13,349 bases of DNA from NCBI GenBank assembly GCA_025981625.1, contig JAICXF010000051.1:1-13349 (forward strand), read 5' to 3'. Positions within the stretch are counted from its first letter, which is position 1; every line of letters begins with the position of its first letter. A program made the position numbers and the translations under genes. Below the pieces are notes generated by a model. It was given only the letters and a program-made list of their open reading frames with translations. It was not told the origin of the DNA and made no database searches. Shown here one piece after another: positions 1 to 7,798 of this stretch. Source of the stretch: Sphingomonas sp. (GTDB lineage Bacteria > Pseudomonadota > Alphaproteobacteria > Sphingomonadales > Sphingomonadaceae).

Positions 1-618
1 GGACGAGCTTTCTTCGGCAAGCTGTTCGCGCTCAGCCTCGGGGCGATCTGTTTCAGCCTGATCAATTTCGGGCTTCTGCTGTGGCTTCCCGCGGATCTGG
101 TGGCCAGGGGCTACAGCGTCGGCGTGTCCAGCAAGCTGCTCGCCGAGTCCGCGCTGATCGCCTTCCCCACCGTCTTCCTGGTCGCCTATCTCTACAGCCG
201 CTGGAGCACGAAATGGTCGGTGGTCGCTTCGCTGGCGGTCACGCTCGCCGGGCTTGTGGGGGTGTTGTGGCTCGAGCTTGCCGGCGGGGGCAGCCCGGTG
301 CTGCCCGTCGCGCTGCTGATCATCGGCACCAATGCGCTCATCGCCATGTTGCTGCCCTACACGGCGGAAAGCTTCCCGTTGCGCATTCGGGGACGGACCA
401 CGGGCACGGTTGCCGCGTGCACCAAGGCCGGCGGAATGGTTGCCCAGCTGCTCGCGATCCTGACCCTCGTTCCGCCGCTGTCGGCGGTGTCGATCGGAAT
501 CATGGTGCCGACTTTGCTCGCGCTGATCCTGATGGCCTGGTTCGGCAAGGAGACCCGCGGCCGCGACCTGCGTGATCTCGACCCGGACGGGCACACCTTC
601 GCCGCCAGTGGAATGTAG
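1..618 (+). CDS. MFS transporter, C-terminal half (5' end outside window)
   Basis: The reading frame is open from base 1 and ends at TAG 616-618, giving 205 residues. The start lies upstream of the window; GTG at 100 is only an internal valine. About six hydrophobic segments (roughly residues 7-28, 48-65, 74-93, 98-118, 134-155 and 160-181) match the second six-helix half of a 12-helix major facilitator permease in the inner membrane. Two seen features are typical of the sugar-porter/metabolite:H+ symporter branch: the loop ESFPLRIRGRTTG after the fourth visible helix, and the tail GKETRGRDL, which resembles the PETKGR signature at the end of the last helix. The substrate cannot be told; sugar, sugar acid or aromatic acid are all possible. 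The gene converges on cyoD with 20 bp between stop codons and no clear terminator. Confidence 0.85.
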   Translation, partial: GRAFFGKLFALSLGAICFSLINFGLLLWLPADLVARGYSVGVSSKLLAESALIAFPTVFLVAYLYSRWSTKWSVVASLAVTLAGLVGVLWLELAGGGSPVLPVALLIIGTNALIAMLLPYTAESFPLRIRGRTTGTVAACTKAGGMVAQLLAILTLVPPLSAVSIGIMVPTLLALILMAWFGKETRGRDLRDLDPDGHTFAASGM

Positions 619-638
619 CGCCCAGCCGGACCTGACGG

Positions 639-1028
639 TCAGCGCTGCATCTGGAGGTTCATGATTTCCGCGCTCGGCCCCATGTTCGCGGCGAGATGCG
701 CCATGATCCAGATCGTGCCGATCATCACGAGGCCGACGATCAGCACGCCGAACGCGAGCGCCAGCACGTTGTTGCTGTTGTCCGGCCCGCTGGTGATGTG
801 AAGGAAGAAGACGAGGTGAACGCCCATCTGGGCGATGGCGAGCACGACCAGCCCCACGGCGACGCCGGGTCCCCATAGCGCCGAGGTCGAGGCTACCCAG
901 AACGCGATTCCGGTGAGGATCAGCGCCAGCGCGAGGCCGATGGCATAGGCCATGGTCTCGCTGAGCAGCGCATCGTGAGGTTCGCCGGGAGCGACGTCGA
1001 GCAGGTCCTCGCGTTCGTGTTCGCTCAT
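639..1028 (-). CDS. cyoD: Cytochrome bo3 ubiquinol oxidase subunit IV
   Basis: 129 residues. Three transmembrane helices (about 26-45, 54-76, 88-112) and the conserved QMGVHLVFFLHI stretch in helix 2 identify the small subunit IV, which in the family aids assembly and CuB binding of subunit I. I place the start at ATG 1028, not at the longer frame reaching 1178. MSEHE begins here, and the ATG overlaps the cyoC stop in an ATGA arrangement identical to the other two junctions of the operon. The extra upstream part of the longer frame is out-of-frame cyoC sequence. Only a weak GGGA lies upstream, so translation is probably coupled to cyoC. This is the last gene of cyoABCD. No cyoE (heme O synthase) follows; the next gene is the convergent MFS transporter. 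Confidence 0.95.
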   Translation of the reverse strand: MSEHEREDLLDVAPGEPHDALLSETMAYAIGLALALILTGIAFWVASTSALWGPGVAVGLVVLAIAQMGVHLVFFLHITSGPDNSNNVLALAFGVLIVGLVMIGTIWIMAHLAANMGPSAEIMNLQMQR

Positions 1029-1663
1029 GGCAATGTCCCGATCAGATAGACGATGGTGAAGATCGCCACCCAGATGATGTCCAGCGCGTGCCAGAAGATG
1101 CTGAAGCACAGCATCCGCCGCAGGATATGTTCGCGAAAACCCTTGGCCCAGATCTGCGCCATCATCGTGCCGAGCCATAGGAGGCCGGCGGTGACGTGAG
1201 CGCCGTGGCAGCCGACGAGCGTGAAGAAGGACGACAGGAACGCGCTCCGCTGCGGCCCCGCGCCGATCGCGATCATGCCCGCGAACTCGCGAAGCTCGAT
1301 CACCAGGAAGACGACGCCAAGCAGGCCGGTGAGCAGCAGCCAGATTTGCGTCCAGGCCATGTTCTTGCGCTTCGCGGCGATCATCGCGAGGCCGCAGACG
1401 AAGCTCGACAGCAGCAGCGCGACGGTCTCCACCGCGACGTTGGAGCGGTCGAACAGCTGCTTTGCGGTGGGCCCGAAATCGGTCGCGTGCACCAGCGACG
1501 CGTAAGTCGCGAACAGCGCCGAAAAGAGGACGATGTCGGAGAGGACGAACAGCCAGAAGCCGTAGGGGACGACGATGCTCTTCGACTGCGGGCCCCGCTG
1601 GCCGAGGCCGGTGTCTTCGGAGCCTCCGTGGGTGAGCCCGATGCTGGCCGTTTCGACCGTCAT
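1025..1663 (-). CDS. cyoC: Cytochrome bo3 ubiquinol oxidase subunit III
   Basis: 212 residues, close to the usual 200-210. Five hydrophobic helices are visible. Family hallmarks are [13 protein letters not shown] (about 35-47), ELREFAGM (123-130), [19 protein letters not shown] (146-164) and [13 protein letters not shown] (187-199). Subunit III belongs to the heme-copper oxidase subunit III family. It carries no redox centre and stabilises subunit I in the inner membrane. The ATG at 1663 overlaps the cyoB TGA (ATGA, 1660-1663), and its own TGA overlaps cyoD's ATG (1025-1028). There is almost no Shine-Dalgarno match upstream of the start, so translation probably depends on ribosomes finishing cyoB. 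The N-terminal ~30 residues are polar and variable, as expected for this family. Confidence 0.96.
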   Translation of the reverse strand: MTVETASIGLTHGGSEDTGLGQRGPQSKSIVVPYGFWLFVLSDIVLFSALFATYASLVHATDFGPTAKQLFDRSNVAVETVALLLSSFVCGLAMIAAKRKNMAWTQIWLLLTGLLGVVFLVIELREFAGMIAIGAGPQRSAFLSSFFTLVGCHGAHVTAGLLWLGTMMAQIWAKGFREHILRRMLCFSIFWHALDIIWVAIFTIVYLIGTLP

Positions 1664-3675
1664 ACCGACTGGCTCAAATTGTGGAGGTGCTCCTCGCGGA
1701 TGCGGCGCCGCTCGCGGGCGTTGGCCCTGACCTCCTCCAACGGGATGATATGCTCATGCTCGTCGCGCCAGGCGTACCAGACGAAAATCGCGAACGCGCC
1801 GATCAGGCCGAGGATGGCCATCCACCAGATGTACCAGATGACCGCGAAGCCGCAGACCGAGGCGAAGAACGCCACGATCACGCCCGTCGGGGTGTTGAGC
1901 GGCATTTCGATGGGCTGATAGTTGGGCTCCGGAATCAGCTGATCGCGCTCGATCGACCATTGCTTGCGATGCCAATAAGCCTCCTCGCCGTGGACGTCGG
2001 GAAGGACCGCGAAATTGTAGTGCGGCGGCGGCGACAGCGTGAGCCATTCGAGCGTGCGGCCATCCCACGGGTCCCCGGTGATGTCGCGGCGCTGCTCGCG
2101 CGTCTTGATCGAGTAAAGGAGCTGGACGACCGTCAGCGCGATCGCGGCGCCGATGAACAGCGCGCCGACCAGTTCGACCGCGAGCCACGGTTTCCAGCTC
2201 GGATCGGCGATGTGCTGCATTCGCCGCGTGCCGCCCCAGAAGCCGAGGAGATAGCTCGGCATGAAGGCAAGATTGAAGCCGACGAACCAGCACCAGAAGA
2301 CGGCCTTCCCGATCCGCTCGTCGAGCGTGAAACCGAACGCTTTGGGAAACCAGTAGGTGTAGCCCGCCATGATCGCGAACACGACGCCGGGGATGATCAC
2401 GTTGTGGAAGTGAGCGACCAGGAACAGGCTGTTGTGGACGATGAAATCGACCGGCGGGATCGCCAGCAGCACGCCGGTCAGCCCGCCCAATGTGAAGGTC
2501 AGCATGAAGCCCAGCACGTAGTGCATCGGCACCGTGAAGCGGACGCGGCCGCCGTACATGGTGAACAGCCAGTTGTAGATTTTCACCCCCGTCGGGATGC
2601 CGATCAGCATGCTGGCGATGCCGAAGGCGGCGTTGACGTCGGCGCCGGCGCCCATGGTGAAGAAGTGGTGCAGCCAGACGGTGAAGGAGAGGATGCAGAT
2701 CGCGAGCGTCGCGAAGACCATCGAGCGATAACCGAACAGCGGCTTGCCGGAGAAGGTCGAGACCACCTCCGAATAGATGCCGAACGCCGGCAGGACGAGG
2801 ATGTAGACTTCCGGATGCCCCCACACCCAGATGAGGTTCATGTAGAGCATCGAGTTGCCGCCGCCGTCATTCGTGAAGAAATGGAAGCCGAGGTAACGGT
2901 CGAGCATCAGCAGGGCCAAGGTCGCGGTCAGGACGGGAAAGGCAGCGATGATCAGGAGGTTCGAGGCGAGTGCCGTCCAGCAGAAGACGGGCATGCGCAG
3001 GTAGCTCATCCCCGGCGCCCGGATCTTGAGGATGGTGGTGACGAAATTGACTCCCGTCAGCAGGGTTCCCACGCCGGATATCTGTAGAGACACGAGGTAG
3101 TAATCGACGCCGACGCCGGGCGAGAACGGCTTCTCGCTGAGCGGCGGAAATGCGAGCCAGCCGGTTCGCGCGAACTCGCCTAGGAACAGGCTGAGATTGA
3201 CCAGCAGCGCGCCCGAGGCGGTCAGCCAGAAGCTGACATTGTTCATCGTCGGGAAGGCCACGTCGCGCACGCCGAGCTGCAACGGAACGACGAAGTTCAT
3301 GAATCCGATGACCAGCGGCATCGCGACGAAGAAGATCATGATCACGCCGTGGGCGGAGAAGATCTGGTCGTAATGTTCGGGGTTCAGATACCCCTGCCCC
3401 TGGCCGACAGCGAGATATTGGTGCGAGCGCATCATGATTGCGTCCGCGAAGCCGCGGACCAGCATCACCAGCCCGAGCACGATGTACATGATCCCGATCT
3501 TCTTGTGGTCGGTCGACGTGATGTACTCGTGCCACAGGAACCCCCACTGCCTGATCCGGGTGATCCACACGGCGACGGCGATGAGGCCGATGATCACGAC
3601 GATCGAGGTGATCAGCGGGATCGGTTCCTGGAACGGGATCGCCGACCAGGTGAGCTTGCCGAAGATCGGGCTCAT
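1660..3675 (-). CDS. cyoB: Cytochrome bo3 ubiquinol oxidase subunit I
   Basis: 671 residues (E. coli CyoB has 663). This catalytic, proton-pumping subunit reduces O2 to water with electrons from ubiquinol. All metal ligands are visible: low-spin heme His109 and His424, high-spin heme His422, and CuB ligands His287, His336 and His337. Tyr291 in GHPEVY is the expected His-Tyr cross-link partner. Proton-channel residues Asp138, Glu289 and Lys365 are present. The four residues that bind ubiquinol in the E. coli enzyme (Arg71, Asp75, His98, Gln101) appear here, shifted by three, as Arg74, Asp78, His101 and Gln104. That supports a quinol oxidase and not a cytochrome c oxidase. The start ATG 3675 overlaps the cyoA stop (ATGA) and has GGGAG seven bases upstream. 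No missing key residue or frameshift was seen. Confidence 0.98.
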   Translation of the reverse strand: MSPIFGKLTWSAIPFQEPIPLITSIVVIIGLIAVAVWITRIRQWGFLWHEYITSTDHKKIGIMYIVLGLVMLVRGFADAIMMRSHQYLAVGQGQGYLNPEHYDQIFSAHGVIMIFFVAMPLVIGFMNFVVPLQLGVRDVAFPTMNNVSFWLTASGALLVNLSLFLGEFARTGWLAFPPLSEKPFSPGVGVDYYLVSLQISGVGTLLTGVNFVTTILKIRAPGMSYLRMPVFCWTALASNLLIIAAFPVLTATLALLMLDRYLGFHFFTNDGGGNSMLYMNLIWVWGHPEVYILVLPAFGIYSEVVSTFSGKPLFGYRSMVFATLAICILSFTVWLHHFFTMGAGADVNAAFGIASMLIGIPTGVKIYNWLFTMYGGRVRFTVPMHYVLGFMLTFTLGGLTGVLLAIPPVDFIVHNSLFLVAHFHNVIIPGVVFAIMAGYTYWFPKAFGFTLDERIGKAVFWCWFVGFNLAFMPSYLLGFWGGTRRMQHIADPSWKPWLAVELVGALFIGAAIALTVVQLLYSIKTREQRRDITGDPWDGRTLEWLTLSPPPHYNFAVLPDVHGEEAYWHRKQWSIERDQLIPEPNYQPIEMPLNTPTGVIVAFFASVCGFAVIWYIWWMAILGLIGAFAIFVWYAWRDEHEHIIPLEEVRANARERRRIREEHLHNLSQSV

Positions 3676-4586
3676 TTGCCGACTCCCGTCGAGCCGATTC
3701 CGGGCGCGGGACGGCTATGCGGCAACTGCTGGGGCGGCGGTGCGCGGTTCATCAGGATGGCCTGGAACAGGCCGGGCGCGACATTGCCGTAGGTCATCGG
3801 CTTCACGTAGCTGGTGGGCTTGGAAAGCTGGGCATAGCCCGTGGCGTCGAGCGCATGGGGCGAAGCCTTGGCCGATTGCGCCCAGGCGGCGAACTGGTCG
3901 GGGCGGACCGAGTGCACCTTGAAATGCATGCCGGGAAAGCCGTCGCCGCTGAAATGGGCCGACAGCCCGTCAAAGTCGCCGAGGCGGTCGGCCTGGAGGT
4001 TCAGCCGGGTCGTCATTCCCGGCATGGTGTAGATCTGGGTTCCCATCTGCGGGACGAAAAAGACGTTCCACACGGTCGCCGAGGTCAGCCGGAAGCTGAT
4101 CGGGGTGCCGGCGGGGACGACCAGCTGGTTGACCGTGGCGATGCCCTGGTCGGGGTAGATGAACAGCCATTTCCAATCCATCGATACGACGTCGACGTGG
4201 ATCGGCGGGACGGTGGACTTGAGCGGCTTGCTCGGCTCGAGCGCGTGGGCTCCGATCCAGGCGATCCCGCCCAGAAGCATGACCGTCAGCGCCGGGATCG
4301 ACCACACGACGAGCTCGATGGCCCCAGAATATTCCCAGTCGGGCCGGTAGGTGGCCTTGGCGTTGCCGCGACGGAACCAGAAGGCGACCGCGACCGTGGC
4401 AATCATCGTCGGAACGATGATCGCCAGCATGATTGCCGTCGAATTGATGAGGATCGTCTTTTCGGCGCTGCCGACGGGGCCGACCGGATCAAGCACGCCG
4501 CGGTTGCAGCCGCCAAGCGACAAGCTAGCGGCAACGGCCCAAGTCAGCCGCTCCGCCGTCCAGCCGTGCCACGCTTTCGTGTCCAC
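3672..4586 (-). CDS. cyoA: Cytochrome bo3 ubiquinol oxidase subunit II (lipoprotein)
   Basis: 304 residues. It begins with a lipoprotein signal ending in LSLGGC, so Cys27 is the probable lipidated residue. Two transmembrane helices follow (about 45-71 and 90-110), then a periplasmic cupredoxin-like domain. [31 protein letters not shown] and [12 protein letters not shown] are typical CyoA blocks. Cys27 is the only cysteine, so the CuA site of cytochrome c oxidases is absent, as expected for a quinol oxidase. The start is GTG at 4586; no in-frame alternative lies between it and the Shine-Dalgarno-like GGGAGG (4600-4605), which is 13 bases away and therefore rather distant. It is the first gene of cyoABCD and lies 107 bp downstream of tRNA-Glu on the same strand, with no evident terminator between. 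Confidence 0.97.
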   Translation of the reverse strand: MDTKAWHGWTAERLTWAVAASLSLGGCNRGVLDPVGPVGSAEKTILINSTAIMLAIIVPTMIATVAVAFWFRRGNAKATYRPDWEYSGAIELVVWSIPALTVMLLGGIAWIGAHALEPSKPLKSTVPPIHVDVVSMDWKWLFIYPDQGIATVNQLVVPAGTPISFRLTSATVWNVFFVPQMGTQIYTMPGMTTRLNLQADRLGDFDGLSAHFSGDGFPGMHFKVHSVRPDQFAAWAQSAKASPHALDATGYAQLSKPTSYVKPMTYGNVAPGLFQAILMNRAPPPQQLPHSRPAPGIGSTGVGK

Positions 4587-4693
4587 CAGCCCCCCGTCAC
4601 CTCCCGCGCTTCGCGGATGAGACCTAGACGAACGCAGACTGTTCCGGGTTCCCGAACTTTACGGTCTTGAAACCCGAACTCGCCGGGCGCTTT
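4587..4693 (-). promoter_or_regulatory. Leader between tRNA-Glu and cyoA, with small hairpin at the cyoA ribosome binding site
   Basis: This 107-bp gap must hold any cyo-specific promoter, but I see no convincing -35/-10 pair and no Fnr-type inverted repeat. A perfect hairpin with five-base arms and a three-base loop (4604-4616; CCGCG/CGCGG) sits directly upstream of the cyoA Shine-Dalgarno GGGAGG (4600-4605) and shares two bases with it. Two copies of AGTTCGGG (minus strand) lie 22 bp apart at 4673-4680 and 4651-4658. No T-rich tract follows the tRNA CCA end, so read-through from the tRNA into cyoA is possible. The function of the hairpin is inference. Confidence 0.3.
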
Positions 4694-4769
4694 TGGTGAC
4701 CCCAACGGGACTCGAACCCGTGTTTTCGCCGTGAAAGGGCGACGTCCTAGACCGCTAGACGATGGGGCC
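4694..4769 (-). tRNA. tRNA-Glu (anticodon UUC)
   Basis: The minus strand folds as a complete 76-nt cloverleaf with CCA encoded. The acceptor arm GGCCCCA pairs with TGGGGTC (one G-U pair). The D stem is GTCT/GGAC. The anticodon stem is TCGCC/GGCGA with loop CTTTCAC, which gives anticodon TTC. The variable loop has four bases, and the T arm ACGGG/CCCGT closes a TTCGAGT loop. The gene lies 40 bp downstream of the recJ stop and 107 bp upstream of cyoA, all on the same strand. The first four bases also form half of a 14-bp perfect palindrome (4766-4779). No integrase or repeated 3' end was seen, so there is no sign that this tRNA gene serves as an integration site here. Confidence 0.97.
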
Positions 4770-4779
4770 TCGCGAGGCC
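4766..4779. repeat. 14-bp perfect palindrome overlapping the tRNA-Glu 5' end
   Basis: GGCCTCGCGAGGCC reads the same on both strands. Its last four bases (minus strand) are the first four of the mature tRNA. Just upstream in the transcript, 4782-4797 can form a second small stem (GTCGC/GCGAC around TTAACG). Neither is followed by a T tract, so this is not an ordinary intrinsic terminator for recJ. It could affect 5' processing of the tRNA precursor or be chance in GC-rich DNA. Confidence 0.4.
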
Positions 4780-4809
4780 GGTCGCCGTTAAGCGACGGCC
4801 CCACCAGCG

Positions 4810-6561
4810 TCAAGCAAGCGCGGCGTCCTCGAGGTGCATCTCGGCCGCGTTGCCGCCGTTCCATTCGTCGCGCTTGATGGTCCCGGCAAGCCACCAGCGC
4901 GAGTCCGCGGACGAGGCGAGAAGCGCTTCCCCCAAAGGGCTCGTAGCCGCCCGGAACGCGATCCACTTGAACGTCTTGCCATCGTCCCCGCAGCCGAGGC
5001 CACGGACATGCCCGTCGCCAACGATGCCGGTCTTGAGCAGCCGCACCGGTCCCGCCGCGACCCGCGGGCTGGGCCAGCCAGCGCCATAGGGACCGGCGGC
5101 ATCGAGCGCATCGCAAAGAGCGCCCGCAACGCCGCCGGGTGCGAGCAAAGCATCGAGCAGCAGCGCTCGATCGCCAAGCGATTTCGCCACGTCCGCCGCG
5201 AGCCGCTCGTTGATGAAATCACGGAACGGCTCGAGGCCCCCCGGTGGGAGCGTCAATCCCGCCGCCATGGCGTGTCCACCGCCGGCGATCAGAAGAGCAC
5301 TGTCCTTGGCGGCGAGGATTGCCGCGCCAAGGTCCACGCCCGAGATCGAGCGGCCGGAGCCCTTGCCGGTGCCGTCCTCGGTCTCCGCGATGACGATCGC
5401 CGGCCGGCCGAAGCGCTCCTTGAGGCGCCCGGCAACGATTCCGATCACGCCCTGGTGCCAGCCGGCGCTCATCACCACGATCACCGGCGAGCCGGACTGT
5501 TCGCGCGCCTGTGCCTCGGCCTCGTCGCAGACCAGTATTTCGATCGCGCGCCGTTCCTCGTTCAGGCGGTTGAGCTCGGCGGCGAGGGCGCGAGCCTCCT
5601 CCGGATCGGTGCAGGTGAGCAGCCGCACGCCGAGGTCCGACTTGCCGACTCGGCCGCCGGCGTTGATCCTGGGGCCAAGCGCGAAGCCTAGGTCGCGGCA
5701 GCTCGGCGCCTTGACCAGTCGAGCCGCCTCGGTCAGCGCCGCGAGCCCGACGTTCTGGCGGGCAGCCATGACCCGCAGACCTTGCGTGACGAAGGCGCGA
5801 TTGAGGCTCTTCAGCCGGGCGACGTCCGCGACCGTTCCCAGCGCGACGAGGTCGAGCAGATCGATGATCTTCGGTTCGGCGAGCACCTCGAAAAAGCCGC
5901 GGCTCCTGAGCTCCCGCAACAGCGCCACGCCAAGCAGGAAGGCCATGCCTACGGCGGCCAAATGGCCATGAGCGGCGCCATCGGCGCTTTCGTCCAAGCG
6001 GTTGGGATTGATCATCGCGTGGGCGACGGGAAGCAGGGTGGCGCACTGGTGGTGATCGACGACGATGACGTCGAGCCCGGCCGCCTTCGCCTGCTCGAGC
6101 GCGTCGAACGCCTGCGCCCCGCAGTCGACGCAGACGGCGACGCTGGCGCCGTTCGATTTCAGCTCGACCAGCGCCTTGCCCGACGGTCCGTAGCCCTCCA
6201 TCAGCCGGTCCGGGATATAGACCGTCGGCTCGGCCCCGAGCCGCCGGAGCAGCAGCACGAGCAAAGCCGCGCTGGTGGCGCCGTCCACGTCATAATCGCC
6301 GAAGATGGCGATCGCCTCGCCCTGCTGGACCGCATCGGCGAGCCGCCGGGCGCCGGCGTCCATGTCGCGAAAGCAACTCGGGTCCGGGAGGAAGTCGCGA
6401 ATTCGCGGGTCACGGTGGCGCGCGAGGTCCTGCCGATCGACCCCGCGCGCAAGGAGCAGTTCGTCGACCAGTTCGTCCATGCCGAGGCTCGGATCCGGCG
6501 AACGCCGCCAGCGCCACGGCTGGCCACTCACGGATTGGTCTATGTTGAGCGCGGAATCCAC
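4810..6561 (-). CDS. recJ: Single-stranded-DNA-specific 5'-3' exonuclease RecJ
   Basis: 583 residues, in the usual range for RecJ. The nuclease degrades single-stranded DNA 5' to 3' in RecFOR recombination, mismatch repair and replication-fork repair. The DHH catalytic domain shows motif I GDYDVDG (88-94), VDCG (145-148), DHH (169-171) and LGTVADV (241-247). These aspartates and histidines bind the Mn2+/Mg2+ ions. GPRINAGGR (296-304) is also typical. The DHHA1 part follows, with GWHQGVIGIVAGRL (367-380) and GGGHAMAAG (427-435), then a C-terminal OB-fold region. The start is GTG 6561: an in-frame TAG lies upstream and no earlier start exists, but no clear Shine-Dalgarno is seen. VSGQPWRWR shortly after the start resembles alphaproteobacterial RecJ N-termini as I recall them. 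It is followed on the same strand by tRNA-Glu. Confidence 0.97.
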   Translation of the reverse strand: MDSALNIDQSVSGQPWRWRRSPDPSLGMDELVDELLLARGVDRQDLARHRDPRIRDFLPDPSCFRDMDAGARRLADAVQQGEAIAIFGDYDVDGATSAALLVLLLRRLGAEPTVYIPDRLMEGYGPSGKALVELKSNGASVAVCVDCGAQAFDALEQAKAAGLDVIVVDHHQCATLLPVAHAMINPNRLDESADGAAHGHLAAVGMAFLLGVALLRELRSRGFFEVLAEPKIIDLLDLVALGTVADVARLKSLNRAFVTQGLRVMAARQNVGLAALTEAARLVKAPSCRDLGFALGPRINAGGRVGKSDLGVRLLTCTDPEEARALAAELNRLNEERRAIEILVCDEAEAQAREQSGSPVIVVMSAGWHQGVIGIVAGRLKERFGRPAIVIAETEDGTGKGSGRSISGVDLGAAILAAKDSALLIAGGGHAMAAGLTLPPGGLEPFRDFINERLAADVAKSLGDRALLLDALLAPGGVAGALCDALDAAGPYGAGWPSPRVAAGPVRLLKTGIVGDGHVRGLGCGDDGKTFKWIAFRAATSPLGEALLASSADSRWWLAGTIKRDEWNGGNAAEMHLEDAALA

Positions 6562-6589
6562 GGCAGCGAACGTAGGAGTCGCGGAATCC
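6550..6589. repeat. 10-bp direct repeat pair, 30 bp apart, across the recJ start
   Basis: CGCGGAATCC occurs at 6550-6559 and again at 6580-6589, a spacing of exactly 30 bp (about three helical turns). One copy lies inside the first recJ codons and the other in the 85-bp upstream gap. The upstream copy is also part of a short inverted repeat (6580-6592, arms CGCGG/CCGCG). It could be an operator for an unknown regulator or a small local duplication; nothing else supports a role. Confidence 0.3.
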
Positions 6590-6646
6590 GCGGTCTAGGG
6601 TGCGCGGGGCGCGAGCACGCGATAACTGTGGACGCCCTGCAAAGGC

Positions 6647-7126
6647 TCAGCCGCCCTCGTCCACCCGGTGCTGGAGAAGCTCGGAGCGAACCCGAACCGC
6701 GCGGGCGGCCACCGTGGTCTCGACGAGGAAGACGGCGAACCCGCCGCCGATCGCCAGCATCGAGGCCATGAACAGCCAGGCGATTTCGCTGCCGAGGCGA
6801 TTCCGAATGAGGTTGGCGGCGAACAACAGGACCACCACCAGGCAGGTCAGGACGGCCGAGGTTACCGCGAGCCCGGTGGCCCAGTTGATGAGCGACATCC
6901 GGCGGTCGAGCACCTTGAGGTCGCTCACCCAGCGGTCGTGCTCGTCGCCGCGGCTGGCGAGCAGCATCGGCTCGATCTGTCGCGAGCGGTCGACGATTCG
7001 CGACAGGCGCGAGGCGAGCACGTTGAGGAACGCGCCGATGCCGCTCAGCAGGAACACCGGAGCGAGCGCCACGCGCACGATCTCCGCCACGGTGTTTACC
7101 GACAGGTCGGGCGAGCTTTCGAACAT
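6647..7126 (-). CDS. DUF2721 family membrane protein
   Basis: 159 residues, ATG at 7126. I recognise the DUF2721 family from the N-terminal block around IVRVALAPVFLLSGIGAFL (16-34), followed by NVLASRLSRIVDRSR, which ends a first transmembrane helix in a basic segment. Two further hydrophobic helices follow (about 82-106 and 116-136), with a polar loop of about 45 residues between helices 1 and 2. It is an inner-membrane protein of unknown function, and no enzymatic motif is visible. It lies between recJ (85 bp downstream) and an HdeD-like membrane gene (34 bp upstream), all on the minus strand. It may be co-transcribed with the HdeD-like gene. No clear Shine-Dalgarno precedes the ATG. Confidence 0.85.
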   Translation of the reverse strand: MFESSPDLSVNTVAEIVRVALAPVFLLSGIGAFLNVLASRLSRIVDRSRQIEPMLLASRGDEHDRWVSDLKVLDRRMSLINWATGLAVTSAVLTCLVVVLLFAANLIRNRLGSEIAWLFMASMLAIGGGFAVFLVETTVAARAVRVRSELLQHRVDEGG

Positions 7127-7160
7127 GGGCCGAAGCTATGCAACGGCTCAGCCGCCAGGG

Positions 7161-7736
7161 CTAGTCCGCCGAATCCTCCGCGCAATTGGCCACCTGCAGG
7201 AGCATCAGCCCGTTGACCGCGAAGCTCGCGGCCAGGATCCACGCGAAGCTGGCGATCAGCTCGCGGGTCGGTCCGAACACGCTGACGACGATGGTCGCCA
7301 GCGACAGTCCGGCGATGAGAAGAATGGCGAGCAGGAAATCCATCCCCGCCGAGAATGCGGTCCACAGGCGCACCGGGCCGCCCGTCTCCGCCGTCGCCGC
7401 GGCGAGGATCAGGCTGCGGATGAAGAGCCAGCCGATGATCGGCCACACGCGCGGGAAGAAATGGGTCTCGGGGTTCGTGATGAACAGCAGGCCGGCAAGC
7501 GCGGTCACCACTCCGGCCGCCATCACATATTGGCGCGTCTTGCGCCGCAGCGTCCCGGCCACGGTCTCGATCAGGCCGGTTGCAATCAGCAATCCGCCGA
7601 TCATGTCGGACGCAATCGTCTTCCCCGCCGGAAGCAGCGCGGCGGCCGCCCCCAGCAGGATGATGACGATCCCAGCGACGCGCAGCGCCCTCGAGCGCAT
7701 CGGTTCCGACAGTCCCGAACGCACCTGTGTCGCCAT
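7161..7736 (-). CDS. HdeD/DUF308-like multi-pass membrane protein
   Basis: 191 residues from ATG 7736. About six hydrophobic helices (20-37, 44-62, 70-86, 97-114, 128-150, 160-181) and repeated glycine-rich segments such as GIVIILLGAAAALLP and GLLIATGLIETVAG fit the HdeD/DUF308 family, whose E. coli member takes part in acid resistance. The assignment is by helix pattern and local resemblance, so moderate. The frame extends to ATG 7790. I prefer 7736 because GGGAG lies five bases upstream, whereas 7790 has no ribosome site and would add a polar tail. An imperfect EcfG-type promoter motif lies at 7763-7788, inside that extension. The lipid kinase stop is 62 bp upstream. Confidence 0.75.
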   Translation of the reverse strand: MATQVRSGLSEPMRSRALRVAGIVIILLGAAAALLPAGKTIASDMIGGLLIATGLIETVAGTLRRKTRQYVMAAGVVTALAGLLFITNPETHFFPRVWPIIGWLFIRSLILAAATAETGGPVRLWTAFSAGMDFLLAILLIAGLSLATIVVSVFGPTRELIASFAWILAASFAVNGLMLLQVANCAEDSAD

Positions 7737-7762
7737 TTCGACTCCCGCTGCCATGTGCCGCG

Positions 7763-7788
7763 AACCCCGCATAGGCTCCGACGGTTCC
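7763..7788 (-). promoter_or_regulatory. Imperfect EcfG-type promoter candidate for the HdeD-like gene
   Basis: On the minus strand GGAAC (7788-7784) is followed after 17 bases by GGTT (7766-7763). The alphaproteobacterial general-stress consensus is GGAAC-N16/17-CGTT, so the -35 is exact and the -10 has one mismatch. A transcript would start roughly 20 bases before ATG 7736. A stress promoter would suit an HdeD-like protein. One such imperfect match is not rare, so confidence is low. Confidence 0.28.
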
Positions 7789-7798
7789 ATTTGGGGCG

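Noticed and set aside
632..642. CTGA-CGG-TCAG inverted repeat between the MFS gene and cyoD as a bidirectional terminator
   Set aside because: The stem is only four base pairs, has no T tract on either strand and includes the cyoD stop codon.
1029..1178. N-terminal extension of cyoD to 1178
   Set aside because: The extra residues are the out-of-frame reading of cyoC. The ATGA overlap at 1025-1028 matches the other operon junctions.
1681..3087. Long plus-strand open frame of 468 codons opposite cyoB
   Set aside because: The translation is rich in Arg, Asp, Glu and His with no domain, typical of the antisense of a GC-rich membrane-protein gene. cyoB on the other strand is unambiguous.
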